Shown: in pieces, positions 50,817 through 60,747 of the stretch | Layout: each line of letters opens with the position of its first letter | How positions within the stretch are numbered: position 1 is the stretch's first letter | Origin: Clonostachys chloroleuca | Lineage: Eukaryota > Ascomycota > Sordariomycetes > Hypocreales > Bionectriaceae | Reading direction: 5' to 3' | NCBI GenBank assembly: GCA_037952775.1 | Contig: JBANAY010000001.1 | Span: 248,001 to 312,000 of the forward strand | Length of the DNA: 64,000 nt | Translations under genes and position numbers: made by a program | Notes under the pieces: model-generated | What the model was told of the DNA's origin: nothing | Database searches by the model: none | What the model saw: the letters and a program-made list of their open reading frames with translations, nothing else

Positions 50817-51905
50817 ATGTGGAGAGAGGATCAAGTCGTGTGGCCTCCATACTGGACGCCAACGCCTCTTCCTGATAGGCAGGATGACCTGCCCTTGGCC
50901 GCAACCCTCAATAAAGACGAGAACAATGCTCAGAAAGACAGTCCTCTCTTCCGCCTCTCTCCCGAGATCCGAGTGCGCATCTACGACTTGGCTCTACAGA
51001 CTGTCTGCGACCAAGACCGGGCCTTTGGGGACAGGAACTTCTTCAAGAGACCCAATCTGACCGGCCCCCGACGCATCTACACGGCGCTGTTGCGGACATG
51101 CCGCGCTATGTATGCGGAGACTTGGGCACTGCCCCTGATAAATACCTCGTTGGTAATCCACGAGGGCTCTGCCGAGGATCGCCCTCCGAACAGGCCGCAT
51201 TCGGTCATGTGCCCAAACAAGCGGCTCTTTTACCTACAGGCATGGCAACTTCTCTTGATAGGGGGCGTTGATATGACATTCCAGCAGATCAGGCTCGAGA
51301 ACGGGGGCATAGAGGAGTGGCTGCGCCGCCTTCACCACGCCAGAGGGCATGCACGGGAGATCATGCGCCGCGTGGCGAGTGAGAAGCACCTAGGCAGCCA
51401 ATCTGTCAAAGACTTTGTCGAGAACAGTCTCATTGGCGTAAAGATACGCGCTCTCACGGTGAGGGTGAACCGTCGTGACTGGTGGAACTGGACGAATGAC
51501 CCCTCGACCAATTCGCCCGAGCGCGCCAGCCGAGAAAGAATGATTCGCGTGGTGCAGCCAAACACGCCGCATGACTTTGGACCGTATGCCAATGATGACG
51601 CCGAGCCTCTTCTGGGCGAAGATTGCACTCTGTCATTTGTACTGGAGACTTTTGGCCCCAAAGCGGAAGAACTAGACTACACAGTCAACCAGGCTAAAGA
51701 CTGGGTTTTTAGCATCCCCTCACCCTCGCAGGAGGGACAGAATAGGCATGTTCTAGGATGGAATGGTCAAGTTCGCAATGAGAGTTGGGAACGAACCGTC
51801 AACGAGCCTCATATTGCCTGGCTACGGAAGCCGGCCTATAGTGCAATTAGGAACCGGATTGAGGTGCGAGTTATTCAATTTATACCAAAACTAGCGCAGG
51901 ATTAG
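50817..51905 (+). CDS. F-box-like/DUF7730-type cytosolic protein
   Basis: Intronless, 362 residues from Met at 50817 (MWREDQVVW). The frame is open further up to 50733, but the shorter start fits better, being preceded by an ordinary leader. Residues about 65-120 (SPLFRLSPEIRVRIYDLAL, followed by LLRTCRAMYAETWAL) form the F-box-like start seen in a very large family of fungal proteins annotated as DUF7730 or '2EXR'-like. The rest is mixed alpha/beta with no catalytic motif or membrane segment. Such genes are lineage-specific and their role is not established. The frame is intact, in contrast with the broken F-box gene at 43 kb. Confidence 0.65.
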   Translation: MWREDQVVWPPYWTPTPLPDRQDDLPLAATLNKDENNAQKDSPLFRLSPEIRVRIYDLALQTVCDQDRAFGDRNFFKRPNLTGPRRIYTALLRTCRAMYAETWALPLINTSLVIHEGSAEDRPPNRPHSVMCPNKRLFYLQAWQLLLIGGVDMTFQQIRLENGGIEEWLRRLHHARGHAREIMRRVASEKHLGSQSVKDFVENSLIGVKIRALTVRVNRRDWWNWTNDPSTNSPERASRERMIRVVQPNTPHDFGPYANDDAEPLLGEDCTLSFVLETFGPKAEELDYTVNQAKDWVFSIPSPSQEGQNRHVLGWNGQVRNESWERTVNEPHIAWLRKPAYSAIRNRIEVRVIQFIPKLAQD

Positions 51906-52101
51906 GATATGCATTTCTTGATACACCCAAACAAAATTTACATGATCAGCAGTGATGACAATGCCCTAGCGGAGGACCATTTACTCTCGCCTCAACTGCA
52001 GACTAGTTTTGTACACAAAGCACCCGATCTTCCACCCTTAGCATTCAGTCATCCTATCCTTGATAATATAATTGTTTGCAGCGGCATTGTGCCACTATGA
52101 T

Positions 52102-52438
52102 TCATTTGCAGAAACCACGCCCGCACTGCCAGCCTTTGTTACAGTCATCATCAGAGCTGCAGCGACGCTATAGAGACCTTAATATTGCCCTCTCTCGCTA
52201 CCTTTATACCACAACAGTCCAATGGCCTTACCTTGTGTTTCACTTTCTTGGCTATTGCTCGCGTGAAAAGTCCTCGCTTTTGGTAGACGAGGGCATTGAC
52301 GTAGGCATCGACGATGGCTTCACGGCGTGCTAGGTTGTTAGTCTCATCAAAGTTCCGCTGATCCAGTTGCCTACTTGGATCAGTGGTGACTACGGCCAAG
52401 ATGAGGGCAAGGAAAGAGAAAATAGCAGCCAAGCGCAT
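52102..52438 (-). CDS. Small secreted cationic four-cysteine peptide precursor, two exons
   Basis: Exon 1 is 52232-52438 and exon 2 is 52102-52167. The 64-bp intron between them has donor gtaagg and acceptor ctatag. The product is 90 residues: a signal peptide (MRLAAIFSFLALILAVVTT), a propeptide, a Kex2-type Lys-Arg site at residues 54-55, then a 35-residue mature part. All four cysteines are at the end, spaced C-x5-C-x5-C-x4-C, the last being the penultimate residue. By hand count the mature part has ten Lys/Arg and three Asp, so it is strongly basic. Without splicing the frame gives a 95-residue product with a different C-terminus, so the intron decides the reading. This looks like a defence or effector-type peptide. 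I recognise no named family and cannot assign a target. Confidence 0.65.
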
Positions 52439-53064
52439 TATGATTACTCCGGTTACAAAGTTTTGGCAAAGGGGTCGTCGGTCGATAAAGAGATGAACTT
52501 GGGAAACATAGGAGAGCCATCACGAGGTAGATGATTAATTTATATTTGCAGATCTCCTATTAAAGAGAGCTAATTACTATTAATATATATGTCCTCTCAG
52601 CAACTGGTTGATTATAACACAAAGAGAGCTGAGGAGACAGAGGCGTATTCTCACCAGCACAGTCGTATCAACACCTCTAGTCTGTCAATTTTTCAAACTT
52701 TAGCACGGAAGGTTGTCAATCGACAGGCTAGGGGGATCATTGAACTGCATTGTATCTTATTGAGGGTTCATGTCTGTTTGAACTAATTCAATCTTTGATG
52801 AGCGTCCGTGCTTCTCGTTATCATTGCATACGACGAGATGTATTTAGAAAGGCGATCCGGAGAGCAAGCGTTGTAAACGTCACTGCTTTGCTTGAACGTT
52901 TCCACCAAATGGTCGAAGTAATTGACCGACTTCATTGTCTAGCTACGACTCTATATGATTTTTGATCATCTTACTTGCAAGCGAGCAGGTAGGTCACAGA
53001 AGGGCCTAAAGGTCGACTAGTTGATAAAATTTCAATCGATAAAAGAACACCATCAAGTTTTGAT
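52439..53064. other. Intergenic between peptide gene and bioF, no gene seen
   Basis: About 630 bp with short frames of no recognisable character. It includes the promoter of the peptide gene and the 3' region of bioF. Confidence 0.5.
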
Positions 53065-54466
53065 TCATATCTTGGCTTTTTCCATGTCTCCTATTTGGCC
53101 TCGCGTTATAGAAGACACCCAGTCTTTAACCACCCGAGCAAACTTGTCCACCTCTTCAATTGTATTGCCTGCATGCACGCAGATTCTGACCCTCTCCGTG
53201 CCCCTTGGCACCGTTGGCGGTACAATCGGACGAACCGTGATACCGTTCTGGCCACAATACTGAGCCAGTTTGCGAGGCTTGGAGGTGAACAGGGGGATGA
53301 TGGGCGTGGCTGGTGTTTCTGTCCTGACACGGAGGAGAGTGGGTGAGACTTTGCCCTCGGCGCAAATGGACAGGAGCCGACGGTGCATTCGTTGGACGAG
53401 TGTGCGGAGGCGACGGAGGAGAATGTCGGATGAACCACTAGCTAAGAAATCATATACTACCCGGATGCTGGCGAGGTTGGGGAATGACATGGCCGTTGTG
53501 TAGATAAGTGTCCGAGCATAATTGATGAGATATTCGCGTACAACCGGGGAAGATAGGACGATGGCTACAAGGGTTGTCAATGCAAGCCTCCTCAACATTC
53601 AAGTGGGGATAGGTTACGAGTTTCTTACCTCCTGATGCGCCAATTGCTTTGCCAAAGGTGTGGACGCGAGCAAAGATGTCCTTTTCCAAATCCAATTCGC
53701 AGACCAACCCTCGACCATTGTGGCCAAATAGGCCGGTAGAATGCGCTTCATCCACAATTATGTACCCATTTCCATGCGGCAACCGTTGCTTCACTGTGTT
53801 AACAATTTCTAAGAGCGGCGCGACGTCACCGTCCATGCTATAGACACTCTCCACTACCACGAATACTGATGCCTTCCCTTCTTTGATGGTCTGGCTATCG
53901 TTGCCTGAAAGAACTTTGCAAAGAACTTCATCGAGGCTTGGTAGCGATACAGGATTGGCCTGCGATTCTGATGTTGCGTGGACCGTATTGTGGCTGAATG
54001 GCAATCGTTTAGCAGCACGACTCTGCCTCATCCCGTCATGAGCACTCGCATGAATGAGCTCGTCATATATGAAGACGTCGCCAGGCTGTGGCAAGCAGCT
54101 CAGAAGCCCGACCTGAGCATCAAAGCCGGAGTTGAAAAGTAGCCCTGCAGGTGCGCCATGGAATGTCGCAATATCACGCTCGATTGACTCGGTAAATGTT
54201 GAATTTCCATCCAGAAGACGAGAGCCACCGGAGCCGAGAAAAGTAGACGAGGTTGCAGACGATTTTTGGGAAGCATGGGCTTGTACAAGCTCGAGGAAGG
54301 ATTTCCGCAGCTCTGAGACATCTGAGAGGGACAGGTAAGAATTGGAGGAAAAGTCTATGTTTCCAGAAGGGTTGATTGTCAACCGTCGCAGTCGAGATTG
54401 CAACTCCCGTTGGGCGAGCTTGGCGGCCAGAGCCTGTTCCAGCCCAGAGGGTGGTTTGGTGTCCAT
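53065..54466 (-). CDS. bioF: 8-amino-7-oxononanoate (KAPA) synthase, biotin biosynthesis
   Basis: Exon 1 is 53629-54466 and exon 2 is 53065-53564, separated by a 64-bp intron (gtaaga to cttgtag), giving 445 residues. It joins pimeloyl-CoA and L-alanine, using PLP, to make KAPA. Motifs of the alpha-oxoamine synthase fold are present: SNSYLSLS (about 41-48), LGSGGSRLLDGN, DEAHSTGLFG (239-248), and the PLP lysine K273 in HTFGKAIGASG. Splicing joins GASG to AIVLSSP and then REYLINYA. The ATG at 54466 is used; no ATG lies upstream in frame. The C-terminus EKAKI ends in AKI, a known variant type-1 peroxisomal signal, in line with peroxisomal KAPA synthesis in Aspergillus. It is divergent from bioDA across 334 bp. 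Confidence 0.93.
53565..53628 (-). other. Intron of bioF (64 bp)
   Basis: The donor gtaaga follows the codons for GASG, and the acceptor is ttgtag. An alternative read-through (KKLVTYPH) would lose the conserved IVLSS..REYLINYA register. Confidence 0.85.
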
Positions 54467-54800
54467 GAGCAACCGGTTGGCAACAAACTCCTAGACAGGA
54501 ATATGAGAGAGAATTCCAGGGGAACGAGCTGAAATTAAAACTGACGAGATCCTGCCGGCAGGAGCCGAGAACCGGCTAGCGGACCGAACGCGGGGTTTGA
54601 GGAAAGCTAGGTTAGCGGATGGCAATGTCACTCGGCGACGATCCCTGCCAGGGGTGATCTAACTGTTGAGGTGTTGAGGGCTTTTTTCTTCTTGCCGAAT
54701 GAAGCGGAAGCAAGCTTCTTAAAAGCTTTCCTTTTTCTACCTTTTATTTGTTCCTTCTCTTCTTTCATTCGCACAGCCCGTCGATCACCAACAGTGAACA
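54467..54800. promoter_or_regulatory. bioF/bioDA divergent promoter with palindromes
   Basis: This 334-bp region is shared by both biotin genes. It holds a perfect 12-bp palindrome cctgccggcagg at 54551-54562. Immediately after it comes the inverted repeat agccg-agaac-cggct at 54563-54577, which contains CCG-N5-CGG. Two CGG/CCG-bearing palindromes side by side are typical of binding sites for Zn(II)2Cys6 regulators. The regulator is not in view. Confidence 0.6.
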
Positions 54801-57417
54801 ATGGCGCCCATCGAGTCTCTGCTCTGGCGACGGCTGCGGATTCACCAAATATACGGCGCAAACACGGACGTAGGGAAGACCATCTTCTCCACCTTCCTGT
54901 GTAATGCCGCGTCTAACCATCGAGGTGGTGCCGACAGGGTGGCCTACCTGAAGCCTGTCTCAACGGGACCAGGGGATGAAGCAGATTCCAAGTGTGTGTA
55001 ACACTCCAACAGCGCGCGATTAAATGAAGAGAACTCTTACTTATTAATATCCAGATGATTAAGATCCCAATTAGCACGTCAGAAAGATTATTTAACACAA
55101 GTCCTCGTTTTGTAGCCATATCAAGAGATTCGCGCCCTCCACCAGCACCGAGGTTCTTTATCAGTATGACATTCCCTGCAGCCCTCATACGGCCGCAATT
55201 GCGTCGGGAAGAGTAAGTGGATTTTTGCGGTAATTGAATCATCACATGTTCTATTGAGTGCTTACAAACATAGCCAATTCCGTCCGACCATGCCCTGCTG
55301 CGCAAGATTCAAGAAGCAGCCACGCGGCAGGCTGAGCTGGGGCCTGGCTGGCTATTCCTGGAGACTGCTGGTGGTGTTCACTCCCCGGGCCCTTCTGGCA
55401 CATCGCAGGCCGAGTTGTACGCTCCTCTCCGGAGCTCAGTCCTCTTGGTTGGTGATTCCAGACTGGGAGGCATCTCTCAGACCATTTCTTCCTATGAGTC
55501 CTTGAAGATTCGCGGCTATGACGTAGCAAGCGTGCTGCTGTTCCAGAATGACCAATATAACAATGATGGATACTTGGAAGAGTACTTTGACAAACATGGC
55601 AAGATTCCTGTCACAACAATTCCTGGACCGCCTGCTCAGCACAGTGACAAGGACAAGGATGCCCAAGCTCTGGGTGCTTACTACGGTAACACAGGCTCCT
55701 CCAACAAGATCGGTAAAGTTGTCGAGAGTCTAGACAAGCGTGCCCAAGATCGTATCTCTCAGCTCGAATCAATGAGTGAGCGGGCGTTCAAGACCATCTG
55801 GTACCCTTTCACCCAACAGAAGCTTCTATCTCCTGGCTCCATCTCTACTATTGACTCCGCCCATGGAGACTACTTCCAGATCTACAAGTCTCAAGATACA
55901 ACAAAATCATCTCATAAGTCACTTATCCAGCCTGCTTTTGACGGATCTGCTTCGTGGTGGACGCAAGGCTTGGGTCATGCAAATTCGCAGTTGACGCTGG
56001 CCGCCGCCTACGCGGCCGGTCGCTACGGGCACGTCATGTTTGCCGAGGCAGTTCACGAGCCGGCCATTACCCTGGCTGAGAATCTGTTGCGCGGCATGCA
56101 AAATCCGCGGCTCACGCGCGCCTTCTACACCGACAACGGAAGTACGGGCTGCGAGGTCGCCATCAAGATGGCATTGCGCGCCAGCCGTGACAGGTACGGA
56201 TGGGATGTGAAAGACAAGATTGAGATTCTCGGCCTCAAGGGGAGCTACCACGGTGACACAATCGGCGCCATGGACGCCAGCGAGCCTTGCACATTCAACG
56301 AGAAGGTGGACTGGTACCAGGGCAAGGGTTACTGGTTTGACTATCCCACCGTCAACTGCACTAATGGTAAATGGGTTGTCCATGTCCCCGAGCCTCTTCG
56401 TGAGCACTTGGGAGACGGTGAAGAATTCGAGTCTCTGTCCCATGTCTTTGATGTTTCGTCCAGGTCAGAAACTGCGGTGCTGCAAATGTACGAAACCTAC
56501 GTTCAGCTTGTGCTCGAGGGGCTCGGTAAGCAAGGCCGCAAGTTCGGTGGTCTCATGATGGAACCTGTTATTCTCGGCGCCGGCGGTATGATCTTTGTGT
56601 AAGTGATATCTTCCCACCAAGTAGTCAGCTCACTGACACCTCCCATAGCGATCCCCTGTTCCAGCGGGCACTCGTGAATGCAGTACGCAAATCTGCACAC
56701 CTCATCGGCAATGCGCAAGTTCAAACCACTAGTGAGAACGACTGGTCCGGCTTGCCCGTCATTCACGATGAAGTCTTCACTGGCTTGTACCGCCTAGGCC
56801 GATTCACCCCGTCGTCTTTCCTGGGTGTTCACCCAGATATCACAGTCCATGCCAAGCTTCTAACCGGCGGTCTTCTGCCTCTTTGCTTGACATTAGCATC
56901 GGACTCAATTTTCAAGACCTTTGAATCCGATGACAAAAGCGATGCTCTCCTTCACGGGCATAGCTACACCGCTCATGCTATTGGATGTAATGTTGCTGTG
57001 GAGACTCTGAACGAACTGCAAACCATGGATATGAGAGGCGACTGGAACTGGGCTAGGAATAGCAAGTGGAAGGAAGACGCTGCTCCAAGTTTATCCCAGG
57101 ATAGTGCAGCTCCTCCAGAAGCATGGTCCGTCTGGTCTCGGGATTTTGTAACTAAGGTCTCAAAGAGGACAGATCAAGTGTCTGGCGTCTGGGCGCTTGG
57201 CAGCGTGCTCGCTATTACCATGCGCGATGCAGATGGGGGTGGGTACAAGAGTAGGGCGGCTACCGATTTTCAGGCGGCACTGAAACAAGGCGAGGCGTGG
57301 AGTGTTCACAGCCGTGTTTTGGGAAATGTGTTTTATATCATGGCGAGCCAGAAGACTAGCCAGGAAACAGTTGAGGAGATAGAGAGAAAGCTGCTCTATT
57401 GCTTGGAGAAAATATAA
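54801..57417 (+). CDS. bioDA: Bifunctional dethiobiotin synthetase / DAPA aminotransferase
   Basis: Four exons (54801-54991, 55116-55212, 55274-56598, 56649-57417) give 793 residues. The N-terminal part is dethiobiotin synthetase: P-loop YGANTDVGKT (18-27), HIKRFAPSTS, ETAGGVHSP (126-134), LLVGDSRLGGIS. The C-terminal part is the class-III PLP aminotransferase that converts KAPA to DAPA: WYPFTQQ near 272, FYTDNGSTGCEVAIKMA, GSYHGDTIGAMD, HDEVFTGLYR with the PLP-binding Asp near 578, and the PLP lysine near 607 in HAKLLTGG. All four exons join in phase with GT-AG introns of 124, 61 and 50 bp. The fusion order (BioD then BioA) is the normal fungal and plant one. The Arg-rich start could be a mitochondrial presequence, as in the plant enzyme. 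Its product needs bioB, which is not in this window. Confidence 0.93.
54992..55115 (+). other. Intron 1 of bioDA (124 bp)
   Basis: The donor gtgtgt follows GDEADS, and the acceptor tgtag precedes HIKRFAP (phase 2). Confidence 0.85.
55213..55273 (+). other. Intron 2 of bioDA (61 bp)
   Basis: The donor gtaagt follows IASGR, and the acceptor acatag precedes PIPSDH (phase 0). Confidence 0.88.
56599..56648 (+). other. Intron 3 of bioDA (50 bp)
   Basis: The donor gtaagt follows GGMIF, and the acceptor catag precedes DPLFQRALV. The Val codon is split (phase 2). Confidence 0.9.
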
Positions 57418-57533
57418 TCTATTTGTAGTGGCAGTCACTACTTAGGGCTATTAGATCTAAATACAAAAGGGTTTGAAGGAAGCAAAACATTGATTTTCTT
57501 TAATGTGTTTTGTCAGTCAACCAATGTGGCCCT

Positions 57534-59072
57534 TCATGATGCCATCGGCTTCATAGGATACTTTTTCACCAGATACAACCCGACCAAAGTCAGCACAATT
57601 TCCAAACCAAAGAACATAGTCGCCATCTCATATCCTATGGGAAAGTGAGGTGCTTTGCCAGTGTCGTAGATCAAGAGCGGGACCCAGGCCTGGAAGGTGA
57701 AGGCAGCTGTTTCGACAATGCCGATGACAATGGCTCGATGCTCGGCCGAGTACGACAGAACTTCATTGATCCAGGTGATGATGAGCGCGCCGGCTCCGGT
57801 CTCAACAAACGTCAGTAGCCAGCCAGCCATCATGGCGGGGATGTTTCCTGCCGGCCACACAGACAAGATGATGGTTCCAATCATTGAGAAGATACATGCC
57901 ACAATTATCAAGGGCCAGCGCATCTGGATGGCATCCGAAATCCATGCGTACGACAGCGTGAAGCAGATTTGAAGCCCGTACCCAGCACTCGGTATGAGGT
58001 TAATCTCTTCGACAGACCAACGCTTTGTGTCCTTCAACCACAGGTTGAAGTAGGAGTAAATGCGGATGCCGAGAACATGGCAAATGAAAATGGAGCAGAA
58101 GAGATAGACTGGCCATGATGAGACGATGCGCTTCCAGATCCGCAACGTCAACTTCTTCATGGGAGCCCGGCCAACCTGTTCCATTCGAGAAATAGCCATC
58201 TTCTTATCCTCCTCCTTGAGCCAAACAGCCTTGGACGATTGCGGCGTGTCCGGGATCGCCCAGTATCCGTAAATCGCAACGGGAATTCCAATGATGCAGT
58301 CAAAGATGAACAGCCACTGCCACGCTTTGAGGCCACTGCGTCCATCCATGCCGGCGTATAGGGCAGCTTGTAAATATCCTGAAAACATCTGAGCCGCAGA
58401 CGAAGAAGCCTGGAAAATGCACGCACGCTTCCCCAGCTCCCTAGGCGTATACCAATTACCGAGCAAGGTCATGATGCCGGGGTACGCGGTAGCTTCGAGC
58501 AGGCCAATGAAGAATCGCAGGACGCAAAGTGTCTTGACATCCTTGGCGCCGGCCATTCCAGCAACAAGAAAACCCCAGGCCAGCTCTGCTGAAGGGAGCC
58601 ACACAGATGGGCGGACCTTGGTGATGATGATCTGAGACGGGAGCTGGCCAACGATATAGCCTATATTCCAAAACGTGAGGAGCAGGTTGAGGTCGTTGCC
58701 CGTCATATTGAGGTCTTCCTTCATGCCCGAAACGTATGCATTGCTGACCTATAAGAAAGAATTCATGTTAGGGTATTCCTTAAGGTGTACCACGCTGGGA
58801 TCATCACTCACATTGGTCTGGTCGAGATACTTGACAAAGTAGGCAACACAGCAGTATGTCAGAATCCACCAATCAATCTTGGCCATAAACTTGCGTTCCT
58901 CGGGAGGCTTGTCAAAAGAGTCCCAGATGATACCCAGGAGCCGCTTCTTTCGGGAGGGGCCTTGCCTATGCTCCATCGTAGTCGAGCTCGCAGCTTCATC
59001 TACAATAACGGTCCTATCCTTCTGGTTTGATGGCGGGTCCCGGCCGACAACGATGTCAGTGTTTGTCTCCAT
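57534..59072 (-). CDS. MFS anion:cation symporter (allantoate/pantothenate/biotin family)
   Basis: Exon 1 is 58812-59072 and exon 2 is 57534-58748, with a 63-bp intron (gtgagt to tatag), giving 491 residues. Twelve hydrophobic segments can be followed. The family signatures are clear: RKFMAKIDWWILTYC, YLDQTN continuing to SNAYVSGMKEDLNM, GYIVGQLPSQI, RPSVWLPSAELAWG, FFIGLLEATAYPGI and a WYTPREL loop. These are the marks of the DAL5-type anion:cation symporters, which include the yeast biotin importer Vht1 and the pantothenate importers Fen2 and Liz1. Substrate cannot be told from sequence alone, but its position 116 bp beyond the end of bioDA (tail to tail) favours biotin or a precursor. It shares a divergent promoter with the dipeptidase-like gene. 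Confidence 0.85.
58749..58811 (-). other. Intron of the MFS transporter (63 bp)
   Basis: The donor gtgagt follows YLDQTN, and the acceptor ttatag precedes VSNAYVSG (phase 0). Confidence 0.9.
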
Positions 59073-59593
59073 CTTGCTTGATCCTCGGTGCGATATCTGG
59101 AGGGGCTTGCTGGATCAGGTCAGACGGGTAAAGCGAGAAGACTGGCCTCGGACCCAATGCCTAATAACGTTTTCGAAAAGTGAATTTCTGTCCGTTTTAA
59201 ACCCATTAGCTCATGATAGTTGATTCAAACGTTTCGTCAGGGAACTTCTTCGCAATCGACTAGGGCGATGGCGAATCCAGTCACTAGCCAATTATATCCA
59301 CCGATATAAGCACTTGTCGGAGTGAGCCCGACACGTCGGAAGTTGCTGTCTTGCTATTTTTTCTTCCTTTGGTAAGTTTTATCGGATAGTTTGCCGATAT
59401 CAAGGTTCAAATAGGCCGATGTGATGACAAAGTGCTCGAGTGGTGATATCTCTCATCCTCATATAAGGGTGGCGAGTGAAATATGGCGGGATAACCTGTC
59501 GCAGTGAGCCCGATTCTCCCTGCGACATCATCATTCAGGTTTTTTTTTAGACAATATCGCAGAAAAGTCTGAGAACCAACTCTTGGGCCCAGC
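59073..59593. promoter_or_regulatory. Divergent promoter of transporter and dipeptidase-like genes with a repeated 17-bp motif
   Basis: tgtcggagtgagcccga (59315-59331) recurs with one mismatch as tgtcgcagtgagcccga (59497-59513). The first copy is itself an inverted repeat, TGTCGG-N7-CCGACA (59315-59333). The second is part of TGTCGCA..TGCGACA (59497-59527). CCGATAT also occurs twice (about 59,301 and 59,394). The spacing between genes is 521 bp. This suggests a shared operator controlling both genes. Confidence 0.6.
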
Positions 59594-60598
59594 ATGCCAA
59601 CTGAGACAGAAGCCTTGGGCATTTACAAGTCCTCCATCCACTTCGATGGCCTCAACATAGCCAACTTTTCTCGCGAGATCTTCGAGGCCTGGCACACCGG
59701 CGGCATCACCGGTGTGTCTTGTACCTGCGGGCTCTGGGAGGGTCTCAGGGGAAGTCTTGCCAATGTCGTCCAGTGGAAGGAGTGGTTCGAGGAGCACTCT
59801 GACCTGATCGTACAGGCGCACACTGTCGCCGATATTCGCCGTGCCAAGGAGTCCGGTCGCACCGCCGTGTTGCTCAGCTGGCAAAACACAGCGGGCATCG
59901 AGGACCAGCTGTCCTACCTGCGTGTCTTCCGCGATCTGGGTGTTCGGAAGATGCAGCTGACGTACAACACGCAAAACTACAGCGGCGCTGGGTACACGGA
60001 GCTTAGAGACTCTGGGCTGACTGGGTTTGGAAGGCAGGTGGTGGATGAGATGGCCAAGCTCGGGATTGTCTGCGATCTGAGCCACGTCGGACCTCAAACC
60101 AGTGAGGATGTCATCAACTATGCTCCAGAGGGCAAGCCCCCATGTTTCTCGCATGTGCTTCCGGGAGGACTGAAGGAGCATCCGCGGAACAAGGACGACC
60201 GCCTGATCAAGCTGATCGCCTCCAAGGGTGGTTTCATTGGCCTCAGCCAGTTTGGCCCCCACATGGCAAAGGGCAACGACAGCACCATCGACGACTATGT
60301 AGATGCCCTCGACTATGTCATCGGCCTCGCGGGAGAGGATCTCGTCGGCATCGGCTCCGACGCGAGCGAGGGCCACGGACGTCCGAGTGACTTCATGGCA
60401 TGGTGTAACAAAGACAAGGGGTATGCGAGGCAGCTCACTCCATGGGGGAGCCAGAAGGTTGTGAAGCCTCTCGGTCAACTGGCTGATCGCGCCCAACTGG
60501 CTGTCGCGATGGCGAGGAAGGGGTGGAGTGAGGAGAAGATGAGAAAGGTGCTAGGCGAGAATTGGTTGAAATATCTTGAGAGAATTCTAGGAGAATAA
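59594..60598 (+). CDS. M19 dipeptidase-like amidohydrolase (divergent active site)
   Basis: Intronless, 334 residues, with the renal-dipeptidase (M19) TIM-barrel pattern: VLLSWQNTAGIEDQLSYL, LGVRKMQLTYNTQNY, CDLSHVG (His164), FSHVLPGG (His187), EHPRNK (His196), KGGFIGL and GIGSDASEGHG (Asp256). Two positions differ from classical members. The DGHND start reads DGLNI, and the bridging Glu is Gln97. An alternative His-x-Asp, H16-F-D18, lies just upstream. The pattern recalls a group of bacterial 'membrane dipeptidase' proteins with DGL-type starts. There is no signal peptide, so it is presumably cytosolic. The substrate is unknown. Being divergent from a vitamin-type transporter, it could hydrolyse an imported amide or dipeptide; biocytin is one speculative candidate. 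Confidence 0.8.
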   Translation: MPTETEALGIYKSSIHFDGLNIANFSREIFEAWHTGGITGVSCTCGLWEGLRGSLANVVQWKEWFEEHSDLIVQAHTVADIRRAKESGRTAVLLSWQNTAGIEDQLSYLRVFRDLGVRKMQLTYNTQNYSGAGYTELRDSGLTGFGRQVVDEMAKLGIVCDLSHVGPQTSEDVINYAPEGKPPCFSHVLPGGLKEHPRNKDDRLIKLIASKGGFIGLSQFGPHMAKGNDSTIDDYVDALDYVIGLAGEDLVGIGSDASEGHGRPSDFMAWCNKDKGYARQLTPWGSQKVVKPLGQLADRAQLAVAMARKGWSEEKMRKVLGENWLKYLERILGE

Positions 60599-60747
60599 AA
60601 GGTAAAACTTTCCATGATCAGTCAAGCCTTGAATGTATTAATAAACTGCGAGGTTTAAAAAGGCAAAGCTGGCTTGTATCTGAAATGTTTCAGAGGAAAG
60701 GTATATTAACTCTATGGGCATTAGACTTGAGGAGCAACGCCCTCTTG

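Noticed and set aside
51909..52333. Plus-strand frames of 63 and 85 codons after the DUF7730-like gene
   Set aside because: They overlap the 3' part of the spliced peptide gene on the other strand and have no features.
53450..53600. Reading bioF through its intron to a stop at 53450
   Set aside because: This would drop the C-terminal domain and the AKI end. The spliced form restores conserved sequence with standard splice sites.
54470..54472. A start of bioF at 54472
   Set aside because: The codon there is TTG; the first ATG in frame is at 54466.
59531..60496. A 321-codon open frame on the minus strand
   Set aside because: It is the antisense shadow of the dipeptidase-like gene, whose sense frame has family motifs. 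The antisense protein shows none.
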